Positions 1-8,981 of a stretch of 34,537 nucleotides of DNA are shown here, piece after piece. Within the stretch, counting starts at the first letter, position 1. Each line of letters begins with the position of its first letter. The position numbers were made by a program, and so were the translations under genes. The notes below the pieces were generated by a model. The model did no database searches. It was not told the origin of the DNA and saw nothing but the letters and a program-made list of their open reading frames with translations. This DNA comes from Methanobacteriota archaeon (GTDB taxonomy: Archaea > Thermoplasmatota > Thermoplasmata > RBG-16-68-12), in NCBI GenBank assembly GCA_005878515.1, contig VBLZ01000100.1, positions 1 to 34,537 of the forward strand. The letters are read 5' to 3'.

Positions 1-61
1 ATTCCACTCCGAATCTTACGCACACGATTTCATCCTGGCGGGAGCCCGATAAACGTGCCGA

Positions 62-74
62 CCTGAGAATCAGG
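62..74 (-). terminator. Short hairpin downstream of the thioredoxin-like gene
   Basis: CCTGA-GAA-TCAGG is a perfect 5-bp stem with a 3-base loop, 16 bases past the stop codon of the thioredoxin-like gene. No T-run follows on the minus strand, so a role in termination or 3'-end stability is only a guess. Nothing else is visible in bases 1-89. Confidence 0.25.
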
Positions 75-89
75 CACGAAATCGAATGC

Positions 90-443
90 TCACGCGAGTT
101 CGGGTTGGAGCCGGCGGACGAACTCGTCGACCATCTTCTGGTCGATCCCGTAGCCGAGGATTCCGTCCAGTCGGTCGACGACCTTCCCGCCGCGGAACAG
201 CGCGAGGGTGGGGACGACGTCGACCGCGTAGTCCTCCCAGAGTGGATTGTCCTCGTCGTCCAGGTACACGGCCGCGAAGCGCCAAGGTCGCGCGGCGGCG
301 AGCTTCTCGAACTCCTGTTTGAACCGCCGACAGAACGGGCACCACGTTGCCCAAAACATGACCACGGTCGGTTCGGCGGCTTGCACGACCGACTCTTGGA
401 ATGCGTCGGGATTCCGGACCTGCAACATCGCCGTTGCGTTCAC
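90..443 (-). CDS. Thioredoxin-like protein
   Basis: A 117-residue single-domain thioredoxin fold, close to the usual length of the family. It should act as a cytoplasmic thiol-disulfide oxidoreductase. The active site is WCPFC (Cys35 and Cys38), preceded by the hydrophobic strand VVMFWAT, with the cis-proline motif VVPTLALF further on. The CPFC dipeptide differs from the classical CGPC of thioredoxin, so redox potential and partners may differ, and a glutaredoxin-like or peroxiredoxin-reducing role is possible. There is no signal peptide. The gene is divergent from the DNA polymerase gene. A TATA-like element (GCTTTATC on the minus strand, about 463-470) lies 20-27 bases before the ATG, suggesting a leaderless transcript. 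Confidence 0.9.
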   Translation of the reverse strand: MNATAMLQVRNPDAFQESVVQAAEPTVVMFWATWCPFCRRFKQEFEKLAAARPWRFAAVYLDDEDNPLWEDYAVDVVPTLALFRGGKVVDRLDGILGYGIDQKMVDEFVRRLQPELA

Positions 444-564
444 GACATTCGAGAGCGATAAAGCTTCACACGTGAAGATTCGCGCGTCCGCGCGTCACGC
501 GGCCCAAAGACATATACGAGATACCCCGGATACGACCCGCCGCTCGCGCGCTCGAAGGGATGGA

Positions 565-3500
565 ATGGGTTCACCGATCGTGTCCGAGGAGGTCCGCGGC
601 TACTTCGCGGGCTTGCTGAAGCAGGTCGAGGCGACGTACGCGGTCGCCCGGGCCGCGCGGACGCGGGGTTTCGATCCGGAACTGGACGTGGAGATCCCGC
701 TGACGGACGACCTCGCTTCCCGCGTCGAACGGCTCCTCGAGCACTACGAGGTCGAAGGCGTCGCGCGTCGGATCCGGGAGCTGGCGAAGACCCACGACCG
801 GGAAGAGCTGGCGATCCTCGTCGCGAAGGAAATGGCCGTGCGGCCCGCGACGAGCAAGGAGAAGGCGGTCGACCGCGCCGTCCGAGTCGGACTCGCGATC
901 CTGACGGAAGGGATCCTCGTCGCGCCGCTCGAAGGCCTCGCCGGCGTCAAGATCAAGCGCAACCGGGACGGCACCTCGTACGTCGACCTGTCGTACGCCG
1001 GTCCGATCCGCTCGGCGGGCGGGACCGGCCAGGCGCTGAGCGTCCTGATCGCCGACATCGTGCGGCGGGAACTCGGCCTGGGACGGTATATGCCGACGCG
1101 AGAGGAGGTCGAGCGTTTCAAGGAGGAAATCCCGCTGTACCGCCAGGCGCAACATCTCCAGTACACGCCGTCCGACGAGGAGATCTCGCTCATCGTCTCC
1201 AACTGTCCCGTCGCGATCGACGGAGAAGGCACCGAGGACGCGGAGATCAGCGGGCATCGCGACCTCCCGCGGATCGAGACGAACCGCATCCGCGGAGGCG
1301 CGTGCCTCGTCATCGCGGACGGGATGTGCCTGAAGGCGCCGAAGATCCAGAAGCACGTGAAGAAACTCCGGATCGACGGATGGGAGTTCATCGACGAATA
1401 CCTCGCGCGGAAGGAGTCGCGGCCCGAGGACACGAAAGACGAATTGGGCGTCGAGCCGAGCGAGGCGTTCATCCAGAACATCGTCGCGGGCCGTCCGGTC
1501 CTCTGCCATCCGAGTCGGCCCGGCGGCCTGCGGCTCCGATACGGTCGGACGCGCGCCACGGGTCTTGCCGCCCTCGCCCTCCATCCCGCGACGATGCACA
1601 TCCTCGACGACTTCATCGCGGTCGGAACGCAGATCAAGACGGAACGCCCGGGAAAGGCCGGCGCCGTCACGCCATGCGACCGGATCGAGGGACCGCTCGT
1701 CGTCCTCGACTCCGGAGATTTCGTCGAGGTCACGGACGCGGAAGCCGCGAAACGTCTCACGCCGCGCGTCCGGGTCATCGCGGATCTGGGGGAGATCCTC
1801 GTGCCCTTCGGAGAGTTCCTGGAGAACAACCACGTCTTGATGCCCGGCGCATTCTCCCTCGAGTGGTACGGTGCGCTCTTGCGCGAGAAGCTCGGCCGCC
1901 TTCCGGACGGATGGGAGGACGTCGACGGACCCCAGGCGCTCGCCTGGTCTCGGGACCTCAGCATCCCGCTCCACCCACGACACAACTTATTCTTCCACGA
2001 TCTGACCGTCGAGGAATTGACACGCCTCCGCGAACTCATCGCGGCCCACGGGCGAATCGACGACGGCCGCCTGATCGTGCCCGGCGACGAGGAACCGCGG
2101 GAGTGGCTCGTCCGGCTCGGCGCGACGTACCGGGTCCGAGGAGACGAGGTCGTCGTGGAGCGTCATACCGCCGCACTGCTCGCGACGCTCGGGATCGAGA
2201 TGGGACCGGTGCTGCGTCTCGCCCCGGCTCCAGCGAGCGACGATCCGCTCGCCTTCGTGTCAGCGCTCGCGGGTCTCCCCGTGAAAGCCCGCGGGCCCAC
2301 TCGAATCGGCGCGCGGATGGCCCGCCCGGAGAAGTCGGCCCCTCGAAAAATGCAACCGGCACCCCACTCGCTCTTCCCGATTGGCCACGAGGGAGGGGCC
2401 CAGCGACTCCTGCTCGAGGCGGCCTCGAAGGAGACGATCGAGGTCGAGGTGGGCCTCCGAATCTGCGCGTCGTGCGGCAAGCGGTGGTTCCTCCCGAAGT
2501 GTTCGTGCGGCGGACACACGGTTTCCCGGAACGGGCCGACGCGGCAGCGCATCCCCTTGGCCGACGTCCTGCGGACGGCGCTCGAACGGATGGGCGAGAC
2601 GAAACCGGCGGAGATCAAGGCCGTCCAGGGGATGATCTCGCGGACGAAGACGCCGGAGCCGATCGAGAAAGGTGTCCTCCGGGCGAAGCACGACGTCTAC
2701 GTGTTCAAGGACGGCACGACACGGTTCGACATGACGAACCTGCCGCTCACGCATTTCACGCCGCACGAAGTGGGCATCTCGGTCGAGACCGCCCGACAGC
2801 TCGGGTACACGCGGGATCGCAGCGGCCGTCCCCTGGAGCGTGACGATCAGACCGTCGAGCTGCGGGCGCAAGACATCGTCGTCGCGCGCTCGTGCGGGGA
2901 ATACCTGGTCCGCGTGGCGGGGTTCGTCGACGACCTGCTCGAGCGGCTCTACGGCCTCGGCCGATTCTACGGCGCGAAGTCGCCCGAGGACTTGCTCGGC
3001 CACCTCGTCGTCACGCTCGCCCCGCACACGAGCGGCGGCGTCTTGGCGCGCATTGTCGGATTCACGAACGCAAACGCGTGTTTCGCGCATCCCTACCTCA
3101 TCGCGGCGAGACGGCGGAACTGTGACGGCGACGAAGATTCCGTGATCCTGCTCCTGGACTGCCTGGTCAACTTCTCCCGCGCGTTCCTGCCCGACAAACG
3201 CGGCGGGCTGATGGACGCGCCGCTGGTCTTGACGTCCCGCATCGATCCGAACGAGATCGACAAGGAGGCCCACAACCTCGACGTCATGTCGGCGTATCCG
3301 ACGTCGCTGTACGAGGCCGCAGAACGCTTCGCGCATCCGAAAGAGATCGAGCCGCAGATCGACACAGTGAGCAAACGGATCGGGAGCGTCTTGCAGTACG
3401 AAGGGTTCGCGTTCACGCACGAGACGACCGACGTCGCGCAAGGCCCGCTCGCGTCCGCGTACGGCGAAGGCTCGATGGCGGAGAAGATCGACAAGCAGCT

Positions 3501-3870
3501 CGAGCTCGCTCTCCGAATCCGTGCGGTCGACCCGAACGACGTCGTCGCGCGGATCGTCGTCCACCACTTCCTGCCGGACCTGATCGGAAACCTGAAGGCC
3601 TTCTCGAGCCAGCAGGTCCGTTGCACGAAATGCGGGGAGAAGTACCGCCGGATCCCGCTCCGGGGGAAATGTCTCGCGTGCGGGGGGAACCTCACCCTGA
3701 CGGTCCACGAGAGCTCGGTGAAGAAGTACCTCGAAATCTCAAAGCGGATCAGCCAGCAGTTCGAGGTCTCGAACTATCTACGCCAGCGAATCGACTTGAT
3801 CGAGGATGCGATCACGTCGTTATTCACGAACGACAAGACGCAAGATCTGAAGCTCGACGATTTCTTCTAG
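565..3870 (+). CDS. polC: DNA polymerase D large (catalytic) subunit DP2
   Basis: Catalytic subunit of the archaeal family-D replicative polymerase, which works with the DP1 exonuclease subunit and PCNA. The ATG at 565 gives 1101 residues, within the family range, and starts at MGSPIVSEEVRGYF. The open frame extends further upstream, but that stretch overlaps the divergent thioredoxin gene and lacks family character. The catalytic acidic motif NCDGDED is at residues 852-858 and is uninterrupted, although this is a common intein insertion site. A zinc ribbon begins at Cys634 (CASCGK, then CSCGG) and a second at Cys1020 (CTKCGEK, then CLACGG). The last residues, DLKLDDFF, resemble a PCNA-interacting peptide but lack the canonical Gln at position 1. 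A TATA-like CATATAC lies at 511-517. The stop codon overlaps that of the next gene in a shared CTAG. Confidence 0.97.
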   Translation: MGSPIVSEEVRGYFAGLLKQVEATYAVARAARTRGFDPELDVEIPLTDDLASRVERLLEHYEVEGVARRIRELAKTHDREELAILVAKEMAVRPATSKEKAVDRAVRVGLAILTEGILVAPLEGLAGVKIKRNRDGTSYVDLSYAGPIRSAGGTGQALSVLIADIVRRELGLGRYMPTREEVERFKEEIPLYRQAQHLQYTPSDEEISLIVSNCPVAIDGEGTEDAEISGHRDLPRIETNRIRGGACLVIADGMCLKAPKIQKHVKKLRIDGWEFIDEYLARKESRPEDTKDELGVEPSEAFIQNIVAGRPVLCHPSRPGGLRLRYGRTRATGLAALALHPATMHILDDFIAVGTQIKTERPGKAGAVTPCDRIEGPLVVLDSGDFVEVTDAEAAKRLTPRVRVIADLGEILVPFGEFLENNHVLMPGAFSLEWYGALLREKLGRLPDGWEDVDGPQALAWSRDLSIPLHPRHNLFFHDLTVEELTRLRELIAAHGRIDDGRLIVPGDEEPREWLVRLGATYRVRGDEVVVERHTAALLATLGIEMGPVLRLAPAPASDDPLAFVSALAGLPVKARGPTRIGARMARPEKSAPRKMQPAPHSLFPIGHEGGAQRLLLEAASKETIEVEVGLRICASCGKRWFLPKCSCGGHTVSRNGPTRQRIPLADVLRTALERMGETKPAEIKAVQGMISRTKTPEPIEKGVLRAKHDVYVFKDGTTRFDMTNLPLTHFTPHEVGISVETARQLGYTRDRSGRPLERDDQTVELRAQDIVVARSCGEYLVRVAGFVDDLLERLYGLGRFYGAKSPEDLLGHLVVTLAPHTSGGVLARIVGFTNANACFAHPYLIAARRRNCDGDEDSVILLLDCLVNFSRAFLPDKRGGLMDAPLVLTSRIDPNEIDKEAHNLDVMSAYPTSLYEAAERFAHPKEIEPQIDTVSKRIGSVLQYEGFAFTHETTDVAQGPLASAYGEGSMAEKIDKQLELALRIRAVDPNDVVARIVVHHFLPDLIGNLKAFSSQQVRCTKCGEKYRRIPLRGKCLACGGNLTLTVHESSVKKYLEISKRISQQFEVSNYLRQRIDLIEDAITSLFTNDKTQDLKLDDFF

Positions 3871-4193
3871 GCGGCCAAGACCTTCGCCTGCTCGGATCGG
3901 ATTTTCAGGGCGGCGGTAGCGACGAGGAAGGCGCCGACCCCGAACGCGCCGAGGACGAGTAGCGGGAAGTTCGCGATTGTCACGTTAGCGAGGTCCGTCG
4001 GCACCAGGCCCGACCTCAGACCGATCTGGTCTGGACCATACACGAATGCGCCCAGGAGGGCCAAGCCAAGGACCATGAACACGATGCCGGCCTTTGCGGC
4101 GGCAGGAGTGCGGAGCGTGTACTTGCAGGTCGGGCACACCCATACCGCGTCTTCCGGGAGTTCGGCGTAACACTCGGGGCAGCGGCGCGCCAT
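3867..4193 (-). CDS. Small zinc-ribbon membrane protein
   Basis: A 108-residue protein starting MARRCPECYAELP. A CxxC...CxxC zinc ribbon (CPEC, then CPTC) fills the first ~25 residues, followed by two predicted membrane helices (about residues 33-50, beginning AGIVFMVLGLALLG, and 72-92, FPLLVLGAFGVGAFLVAT). The open frame continues far upstream, but that part is antisense to the next gene and has no membrane or zinc-ribbon character, so the ATG at 4193 is preferred. The family is not recognised. Archaeal zinc-ribbon/TM proteins of this layout are common and mostly uncharacterised. It converges on the DP2 gene with a 4-base overlap. Confidence 0.75.
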   Translation of the reverse strand: MARRCPECYAELPEDAVWVCPTCKYTLRTPAAAKAGIVFMVLGLALLGAFVYGPDQIGLRSGLVPTDLANVTIANFPLLVLGAFGVGAFLVATAALKIRSEQAKVLAA

Positions 4194-4298
4194 CGCGCGG
4201 GACAGAAAGGCCGCGGAGAAATAGTTTGCGTCGATGTTTTCTGGACGCGCGACGGACCGCGGATAACCCTTTAGTAGCGGGGGCCGGTTCGCGAGCGA

Positions 4299-5996
4299 AT
4301 GAGGAAGTCGACCGCCATCGCGCTGGCCGCGGTCACGCTCATCGCGATCGCGGTGCGGCTCTCGCCTCTCTTGTCCTTCCTCTACTGGGGCTCCGATACC
4401 GGCGAGTACCTCTCGATCCTGCGAGCGCTCGTCCGCGGAGGACGCGTCTCGACCCCGTACTACGGTTGGGGCGTGACGTATCCGTACTTCCCTGGGATGT
4501 TCTTCGCTCAAGCCGGAGTGGTCGACCTCAGCGGCCTCGACGTGCCGACGACGATCAACCTGCTCGTCCCCGTCCTCGGCGCGCTCGCGGTCCTCCCGAT
4601 GTTCCTCATCGGTCGTCGGATGACCGGCGACGATCGTTTCGCCCTCTTCGCGGCCGCGTTCCTCGCCGGCGCAATCCCGGTCGCATATACGACGGCGCAT
4701 ACGGCGCCGGCAACCGTCGGGGAGCTCCTCGCCGTCGCGGGCCTCCTTTGTTTCGTGCGTCTTCGGACGGACGGTCGAGCAATGGTGCCGCTCCTCCTCG
4801 TCACGGCGACGCTCATCGCGACGCACCACCTCTCTCTCTACTTCTTTCTCATCATGGTCCTGGGGACGATCGTTGTCGAAGGGCTCGCGCGTCCGTGGCG
4901 GTGGACGCCTGGCGCGAAGCGGGAGGTGGCGTTCGCGACCGTCCTCATGGCCGGCACGTTCGTCTACTGGCTCGGCTACGCGACGACGTTCCGGGAGTCG
5001 ATCCTTCCGGATGTGAACATCCAACCGTGGTGGGCGTTGCTCGCATTGTTCCCGGCAGGCGTCGTTCTCCTGGCGGCAATCATCTTCACCCGCTCACGTC
5101 TTGGCTGGAGGTACCAGCCGCGGTATCCGAGCCTGCGCCGGCCCTCAACCGCGTACGCGGCGGCGGCGGGGGCGATCTTGGTGATCGGCGTCGTCTCGGT
5201 CGTCGTCGGAGTGCCAGGGACCACATTTCAGGTGCCTGCGAGCGGCCTCCTCTACTTCGTCCCGCTGGTCCTCCTCTTGTCCTTCTCGTCCTCGGGCCGG
5301 CCATTTGGCGATTTCCTCGCGGACGGGCTTCAGGTGAATGGCTGGCTCGTTGCGCTCCTCGGTTCCGCGGTCGTCGGGATCGTCGCGGCCCCGCGCGTCC
5401 TGATTCCGTACCGACACACGGAGTACCTGATGATCCCCCTCGCGATCTTCGCGGGAATCGGGTTCTTCCGCCTACTGGACCTCGCAGGCCTTCGCGGCGG
5501 AAAGCGCACCCTGGCCCTCGGGGTGTGCGGTCTCCTCCTCGCCGCTAACGCGGTCGCCGGCATCCCGCCTCCATCGACCCTCGCGGGGTGGAGAGAGGGC
5601 ACGATCCCCGCGGCCTTGGACCCGGCGTATTGGGCGAGGGACTACGCGAGCGGGCTCGTCGTGTCGGATCACCAGGGGTCGACCACGGTCTTCGGATTCG
5701 GCGGATTGAACGCCACATGGGACCGGACCCGAGCTCCGTTTCTGCCCGACTCCCTCGCGGATCCGTTCGCAGGACTCGTCGGGATCGACTCGCCGTCGGG
5801 CCGGAAGAACGGCACGTACATCTGGATCGACCGCGACATGGAGGCCGGCGTCCGTCTCACGCCGTGGGAAACCGCCGCACCCATGAACACGACGGTCATC
5901 GAGAGATTCGACGCGTCCCCGTTCGTCAAGGTCTTCGACAACGGATACGCTCGACTCTACTGGATCGCCTGGGGCTGCACGCCGTCGACGTGTTGA
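4299..5996 (+). CDS. Multi-spanning GT-C-like membrane glycosyltransferase
   Basis: A 565-residue polytopic membrane protein: an N-terminal signal-anchor helix, a first exterior loop with the acidic motif SDTGEY (Asp33, Glu36), roughly ten further hydrophobic segments to about residue 430, then a soluble C-terminal region. This is the layout of GT-C enzymes (PMT/ArnT/AglB type), which use lipid-phosphate-linked sugars on the outer face of the membrane and carry an acidic residue pair in the first loop. The WWDYG signature of oligosaccharyltransferase STT3/AglB was not found, so a mannosyltransferase-like role is more likely. A TATA-like CCCTTTAGTAG (4267-4277) is placed for a leaderless start. 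It heads a block of sugar-handling genes. The exact substrate cannot be read from sequence. Confidence 0.75.
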   Translation: MRKSTAIALAAVTLIAIAVRLSPLLSFLYWGSDTGEYLSILRALVRGGRVSTPYYGWGVTYPYFPGMFFAQAGVVDLSGLDVPTTINLLVPVLGALAVLPMFLIGRRMTGDDRFALFAAAFLAGAIPVAYTTAHTAPATVGELLAVAGLLCFVRLRTDGRAMVPLLLVTATLIATHHLSLYFFLIMVLGTIVVEGLARPWRWTPGAKREVAFATVLMAGTFVYWLGYATTFRESILPDVNIQPWWALLALFPAGVVLLAAIIFTRSRLGWRYQPRYPSLRRPSTAYAAAAGAILVIGVVSVVVGVPGTTFQVPASGLLYFVPLVLLLSFSSSGRPFGDFLADGLQVNGWLVALLGSAVVGIVAAPRVLIPYRHTEYLMIPLAIFAGIGFFRLLDLAGLRGGKRTLALGVCGLLLAANAVAGIPPPSTLAGWREGTIPAALDPAYWARDYASGLVVSDHQGSTTVFGFGGLNATWDRTRAPFLPDSLADPFAGLVGIDSPSGRKNGTYIWIDRDMEAGVRLTPWETAAPMNTTVIERFDASPFVKVFDNGYARLYWIAWGCTPSTC

Positions 5997-6003
5997 GCCG
6001 AAC

Positions 6004-6013
6004 GCTTTTATCC
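6004..6013 (+). promoter_or_regulatory. TATA box of the first GT4 gene
   Basis: GCTTTTATCC lies 25-34 bases before the ATG at 6038, the spacing expected for a leaderless archaeal transcript. It supports 6038 as the start. Confidence 0.5.
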
Positions 6014-6037
6014 GGGTTCACCGCATCCGCGGCGGCG

Positions 6038-7123
6038 ATGCGCGTCGCCGTCCTCCACGACCACCTTCGCTTCATCGGCGGTGGAGAGCGCGTCGCACTC
6101 ACTCTCGCCGCGGCATTCGACGCCGACCTGTACGTGACCGACCTGGATCCGACATTGCCTGAGCGCGCCGGCATGCCGAAGGTCCGGGTGACGGAAATCG
6201 CGCGGGTCCCGCAGACGCCTCCGATGCGTCAAGACCGCCAAGCGCGCGCATTTCGTGAGTACCCGATCCCCGATCACGACGTCTACCTCCTCTCGGGGAA
6301 CTGGGCGGTGTTCGCCGCCCCGAGGCTGCGCCCAAACACATGGTATTGCCACACTCCCGTACGGGTGTTCTACGATCTCCACGACTCGTTCCTTTCCTCG
6401 CTCCATCGCGTTCGGCGCTGGGCCGCGCAGCGGTGGATCGAACGGAGACGTCCCGAGTACGAGGCCGCCGCGGCGGCCGTCCAGACAATCGTCGCGAACA
6501 GCCGCAACGTCGAAGCGAGAATCGAGCGCTTCCTTCACCGGAAGGCCTCGGTGGTTCACCCTCCCGTGGATACGTCGCGGTACCGATTCGATCGCGTTGG
6601 CGACACGTGGCTTGCGGTGGGCCGCTTGTCCCACGAGAAGCGGGTGGGTCTCCTCGTCGAAACGTTCCGGCGGCTCCCTCGAGAGCGTCTCATCGTGGTG
6701 GGCGGAGCCCAGATGGGCATCGATGCGGACCGGTTCATCCGCAGACTCGCGCCCCCGCCCAACGTCGAGTTCCTCGGGGAGATTGCGGAGCCGCAGCTCC
6801 TGGACCTCTACGCGACCTGCCGCGGGCTCGTGGCCGTCTCCGTCGACGAGGACTTCGGGCTGACGCCGGTCGAGGCGATGTCCTCCGGGAAGGCAGTCAT
6901 CGCGGTGAACGACGGAGGTTACAAGGAGACGGTTATCGACGGCACGACCGGATGGCTGGTCCCACCGGACTCGGCATCCCTCGCCCTGGCCATTCGGGAC
7001 ACAGATCCGGCACGACTCGCCGCGATGAGAGAGGCGTGCGGGGCGAGGGCGCGATCGTTCGATCGATCCGTGTTCGTCGCTCGGATGCAGGAGCTCGTCG
7101 AGAGAGTTCTCGTTCTCCGCTGA
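6038..7123 (+). CDS. GT4-family glycosyltransferase, first paralogue
   Basis: A 361-residue cytoplasmic GT-B-fold retaining glycosyltransferase. The N-terminal acceptor domain starts MRVAVLHDH followed by the glycine-rich loop IGGGERVALTLA. The C-terminal nucleotide-sugar domain has VGRLSHEKRV and the family E-x7-E region DEDFGLTPVEAMSSGK near residues 269-284. The open frame extends back to about 5588, but the upstream part overlaps the preceding gene in another frame, so the ATG at 6038 with its TATA box is chosen. The protein is clearly paralogous to the GT4 enzyme at 7730-8800. It probably adds a sugar to a lipid-linked glycan in the local glycosylation pathway. Donor and acceptor are unknown. 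Confidence 0.9.
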   Translation: MRVAVLHDHLRFIGGGERVALTLAAAFDADLYVTDLDPTLPERAGMPKVRVTEIARVPQTPPMRQDRQARAFREYPIPDHDVYLLSGNWAVFAAPRLRPNTWYCHTPVRVFYDLHDSFLSSLHRVRRWAAQRWIERRRPEYEAAAAAVQTIVANSRNVEARIERFLHRKASVVHPPVDTSRYRFDRVGDTWLAVGRLSHEKRVGLLVETFRRLPRERLIVVGGAQMGIDADRFIRRLAPPPNVEFLGEIAEPQLLDLYATCRGLVAVSVDEDFGLTPVEAMSSGKAVIAVNDGGYKETVIDGTTGWLVPPDSASLALAIRDTDPARLAAMREACGARARSFDRSVFVARMQELVERVLVLR

Positions 7124-7125
7124 AT

Positions 7126-7638
7126 TCACTTCTCGCTCACGAGTGTGAAGACGAGCTTCTCAACCGTGTTGTCGAGGTACCGTTCGATCCATGGGAGAAT
7201 CCGAGGGAACGGGCGCCGAATGTAGCGATCCACGTGGTATTCATAGACCTTCTGAACGTTCGCCACGCGGAAGCGGGCGTGGGTGTAGTATGACCGCTCG
7301 TCCGCCCCGAAATAGTCGAACGATCCCTCCGTGAAGAACCGGACGTGGGTCGGATCCTTGTATGCGTTCGAGTGTTTGTAATGCGGGACCTCGATTGTGA
7401 CCGTCGCCCGGTCCCGAGTGATGCGGTGAAGCTCCTCCATCACCCGGATCGTGTCCGGGAGATGTTCGAGCAGATGAATCGCGACGACCTCCTCGATCGC
7501 GTTGTCCTTGAAGGGCCAGGGGAACCGGGAGAAATCGACGATCAACTCGACACCCGGAAGGCGGATCCGGTCGACGTTCACGTACCCCGCTCGGATGTCA
7601 CGCCCACATCCCAGATTCAACCTCCGGGGAACCGGCAC
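7126..7638 (-). CDS. Class I SAM-dependent methyltransferase (type 11-like)
   Basis: A 170-residue protein with SAM-binding motif I, LNLGCG, near residues 7-12, motif II around VNVDRI, and the later IHLLEHLPD segment typical of Methyltransf_11 enzymes. The distinctive middle HYKHSNAYKDPTHVRFF is found in methyltransferases associated with polysaccharide or glycan loci (recalled family pattern). It lies antisense between two paralogous glycosyltransferases and ends 2 bases from the first one's stop codon. It may methylate a sugar of the surface glycan, but this is inferred from context only. The ATG at 7638 starts directly before the SAM-binding strand, so the protein is compact. Confidence 0.85.
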   Translation of the reverse strand: MPVPRRLNLGCGRDIRAGYVNVDRIRLPGVELIVDFSRFPWPFKDNAIEEVVAIHLLEHLPDTIRVMEELHRITRDRATVTIEVPHYKHSNAYKDPTHVRFFTEGSFDYFGADERSYYTHARFRVANVQKVYEYHVDRYIRRPFPRILPWIERYLDNTVEKLVFTLVSEK

Positions 7639-7670
7639 GCGAACACCGTCCCGGCGTCAGGCGGCGAGGC

Positions 7671-7681
7671 GATATATAAAA
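7671..7681 (+). promoter_or_regulatory. Strong TATA box of the second GT4 gene
   Basis: GATATATAAAA is a near-ideal archaeal TATA element. It sits 50-60 bases before the ATG at 7730, so this transcript should carry a short leader of about 20-25 bases. Confidence 0.6.
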
Positions 7682-7729
7682 GCGGTGCGGCGTTGCAGGA
7701 GATGGCGACTTGGCACCCCGGGTACCGCG

Positions 7730-8800
7730 ATGCGTCTCGCGATCTTCCACGACTACATGGAGACGATCGGCGGCGCGGAGCGCCTCGTCCTGACCCTTGC
7801 GCGCCATTTCGATGCGGACCTCATCACGACGTCGTACGACCCCGAGTTGCCCGCTCGGGCAGGGTTCGGGGACGTCAACGTCATCTCGCTCGGCACTCTC
7901 CACCCGGGTCCGCCGTTCAAGCAGATTGACGCGAGCTGGAAGTTCTCGCGGGCGCGGTTCCCGGGCTACGCGAAATACATACTCTCGGGGAACTGGGCTC
8001 ATTACTCCGCGCGTCGCCACCATCCGAACCTCTACTATTGCCACACGCCGACCCGGATGTTCTACGACCAGCGCGATGCGGTGCAGGCACGTCTCCCACT
8101 CGGCCGCCGGCTCTTTGCGAGCACATGGACCACCGTCCACGGAACATGGGACCGTCGTGCGGTGCGATCTTGCGACCGCATCGTCGTGAACAGCGAGAAC
8201 GTCAAGGCACGCGTTCGACGATATTACCATCGCGAGGCAGACGTCATCCATCCTCCCGTCGAGTCGTCGCGCTTTCGATTCGATGGACTCGGTGACGCAT
8301 GGCTGTCCGTGAATCGGCTCTATCCGGAGAAGCGGATCGAGCTCCAGCTCGAGATCTTTCGACGTCTTCCGAGAGAGAGACTGACGATCGTTGGCGGATT
8401 CTCGAAGGGGGACCGCGCGGAACGATACGTAGCGTCGCTGAATCCCACAGAGAACGTGACGATGGCCGGCGAGATGCCAGAGGCGACCCTGCGGGACCTG
8501 TATGCACGCTGTCGGGGCGTCATTAGTACGGCCGTGGACGAGGACTTCGGCATGACCCCCGTCGAAGCGATGGCCTCGGGGAAGTGCGTTCTCGCGACGG
8601 ATGAAGGCGGTCATCGCGAAACGATCGTCGACGGAAAGACCGGTTTCTTACTCCCGCCGACCGCGGACGCATTCGCATCGCGCATCGCGTCCCTGGACGA
8701 TGCGGGCTTGCAGTCCATGCGGGATGCATGCATCGACCGCGCCCGACAGTTCGACGTTGCCATTTTCCTGGCAAAGATGGAAACCGCACTCGGGACGTAG
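7730..8800 (+). CDS. GT4-family glycosyltransferase, second paralogue
   Basis: A 356-residue GT-B glycosyltransferase of family 4. It aligns by eye along its length with the protein at 6038-7123: MRLAIFHDY and IGGAERLVLTLARHFDADL at the N-terminus, YCHTPTRMFYD in the middle, VNRLYPEKRIEL and DEDFGMTPVEAMASGK (acid pair for the nucleotide sugar) in the donor domain. The ATG at 7730 is the first in-frame start giving this N-terminus. The open frame upstream overlaps the antisense methyltransferase gene. The two copies probably add successive sugars to the same glycan. Gene duplication followed by divergence is the simplest history. Confidence 0.9.
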   Translation: MRLAIFHDYMETIGGAERLVLTLARHFDADLITTSYDPELPARAGFGDVNVISLGTLHPGPPFKQIDASWKFSRARFPGYAKYILSGNWAHYSARRHHPNLYYCHTPTRMFYDQRDAVQARLPLGRRLFASTWTTVHGTWDRRAVRSCDRIVVNSENVKARVRRYYHREADVIHPPVESSRFRFDGLGDAWLSVNRLYPEKRIELQLEIFRRLPRERLTIVGGFSKGDRAERYVASLNPTENVTMAGEMPEATLRDLYARCRGVISTAVDEDFGMTPVEAMASGKCVLATDEGGHRETIVDGKTGFLLPPTADAFASRIASLDDAGLQSMRDACIDRARQFDVAIFLAKMETALGT

Positions 8801-8981
8801 GGCCACGATCTCCGCGCCGAGGGCATCTGAAGAGGACGACATGGCTGGGGCCTCGCGGTTCGTTGAGACTCTCGTTTTGGAGAACATGAAAGGCCTCGTC
8901 AATGCGCTCAGGTAGGTCTCGCAGAACTCTCTCGCGTGTTGCGCCGATACGATAAAGAGCGGAAGACGGGTTCGCCGCGCG

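Noticed and set aside
247..564. Upstream extension of the DNA polymerase DP2 frame
   Set aside because: It is antisense to the thioredoxin-like gene, has no family character and lies before the likely TATA element.
571..1983. Long minus-strand frame opposite the DP2 gene
   Set aside because: Codon-pattern shadow of the high-GC polymerase gene, with no recognisable domain; the same applies to other long antisense frames, for example opposite the CBS gene at 30359-31738 and opposite FtsZ at 23357-25285.
852..3140. Possible intein in DP2 around the NCDGDED motif
   Set aside because: The motif and its flanks are continuous with no intervening splicing domain.
4194..5024. Long highly charged frame upstream of the zinc-ribbon gene on the minus strand
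   Set aside because: Arg/Glu-rich composition typical of the antisense of a GC-rich gene; it lies fully over the GT-C-like gene.
8841..8915. 24-codon frame after the second GT4 gene, starting MAGASRFVETLVLENMK
   Set aside because: No convincing ribosome site, no motif and no supporting overlap; too short to defend without conservation data.
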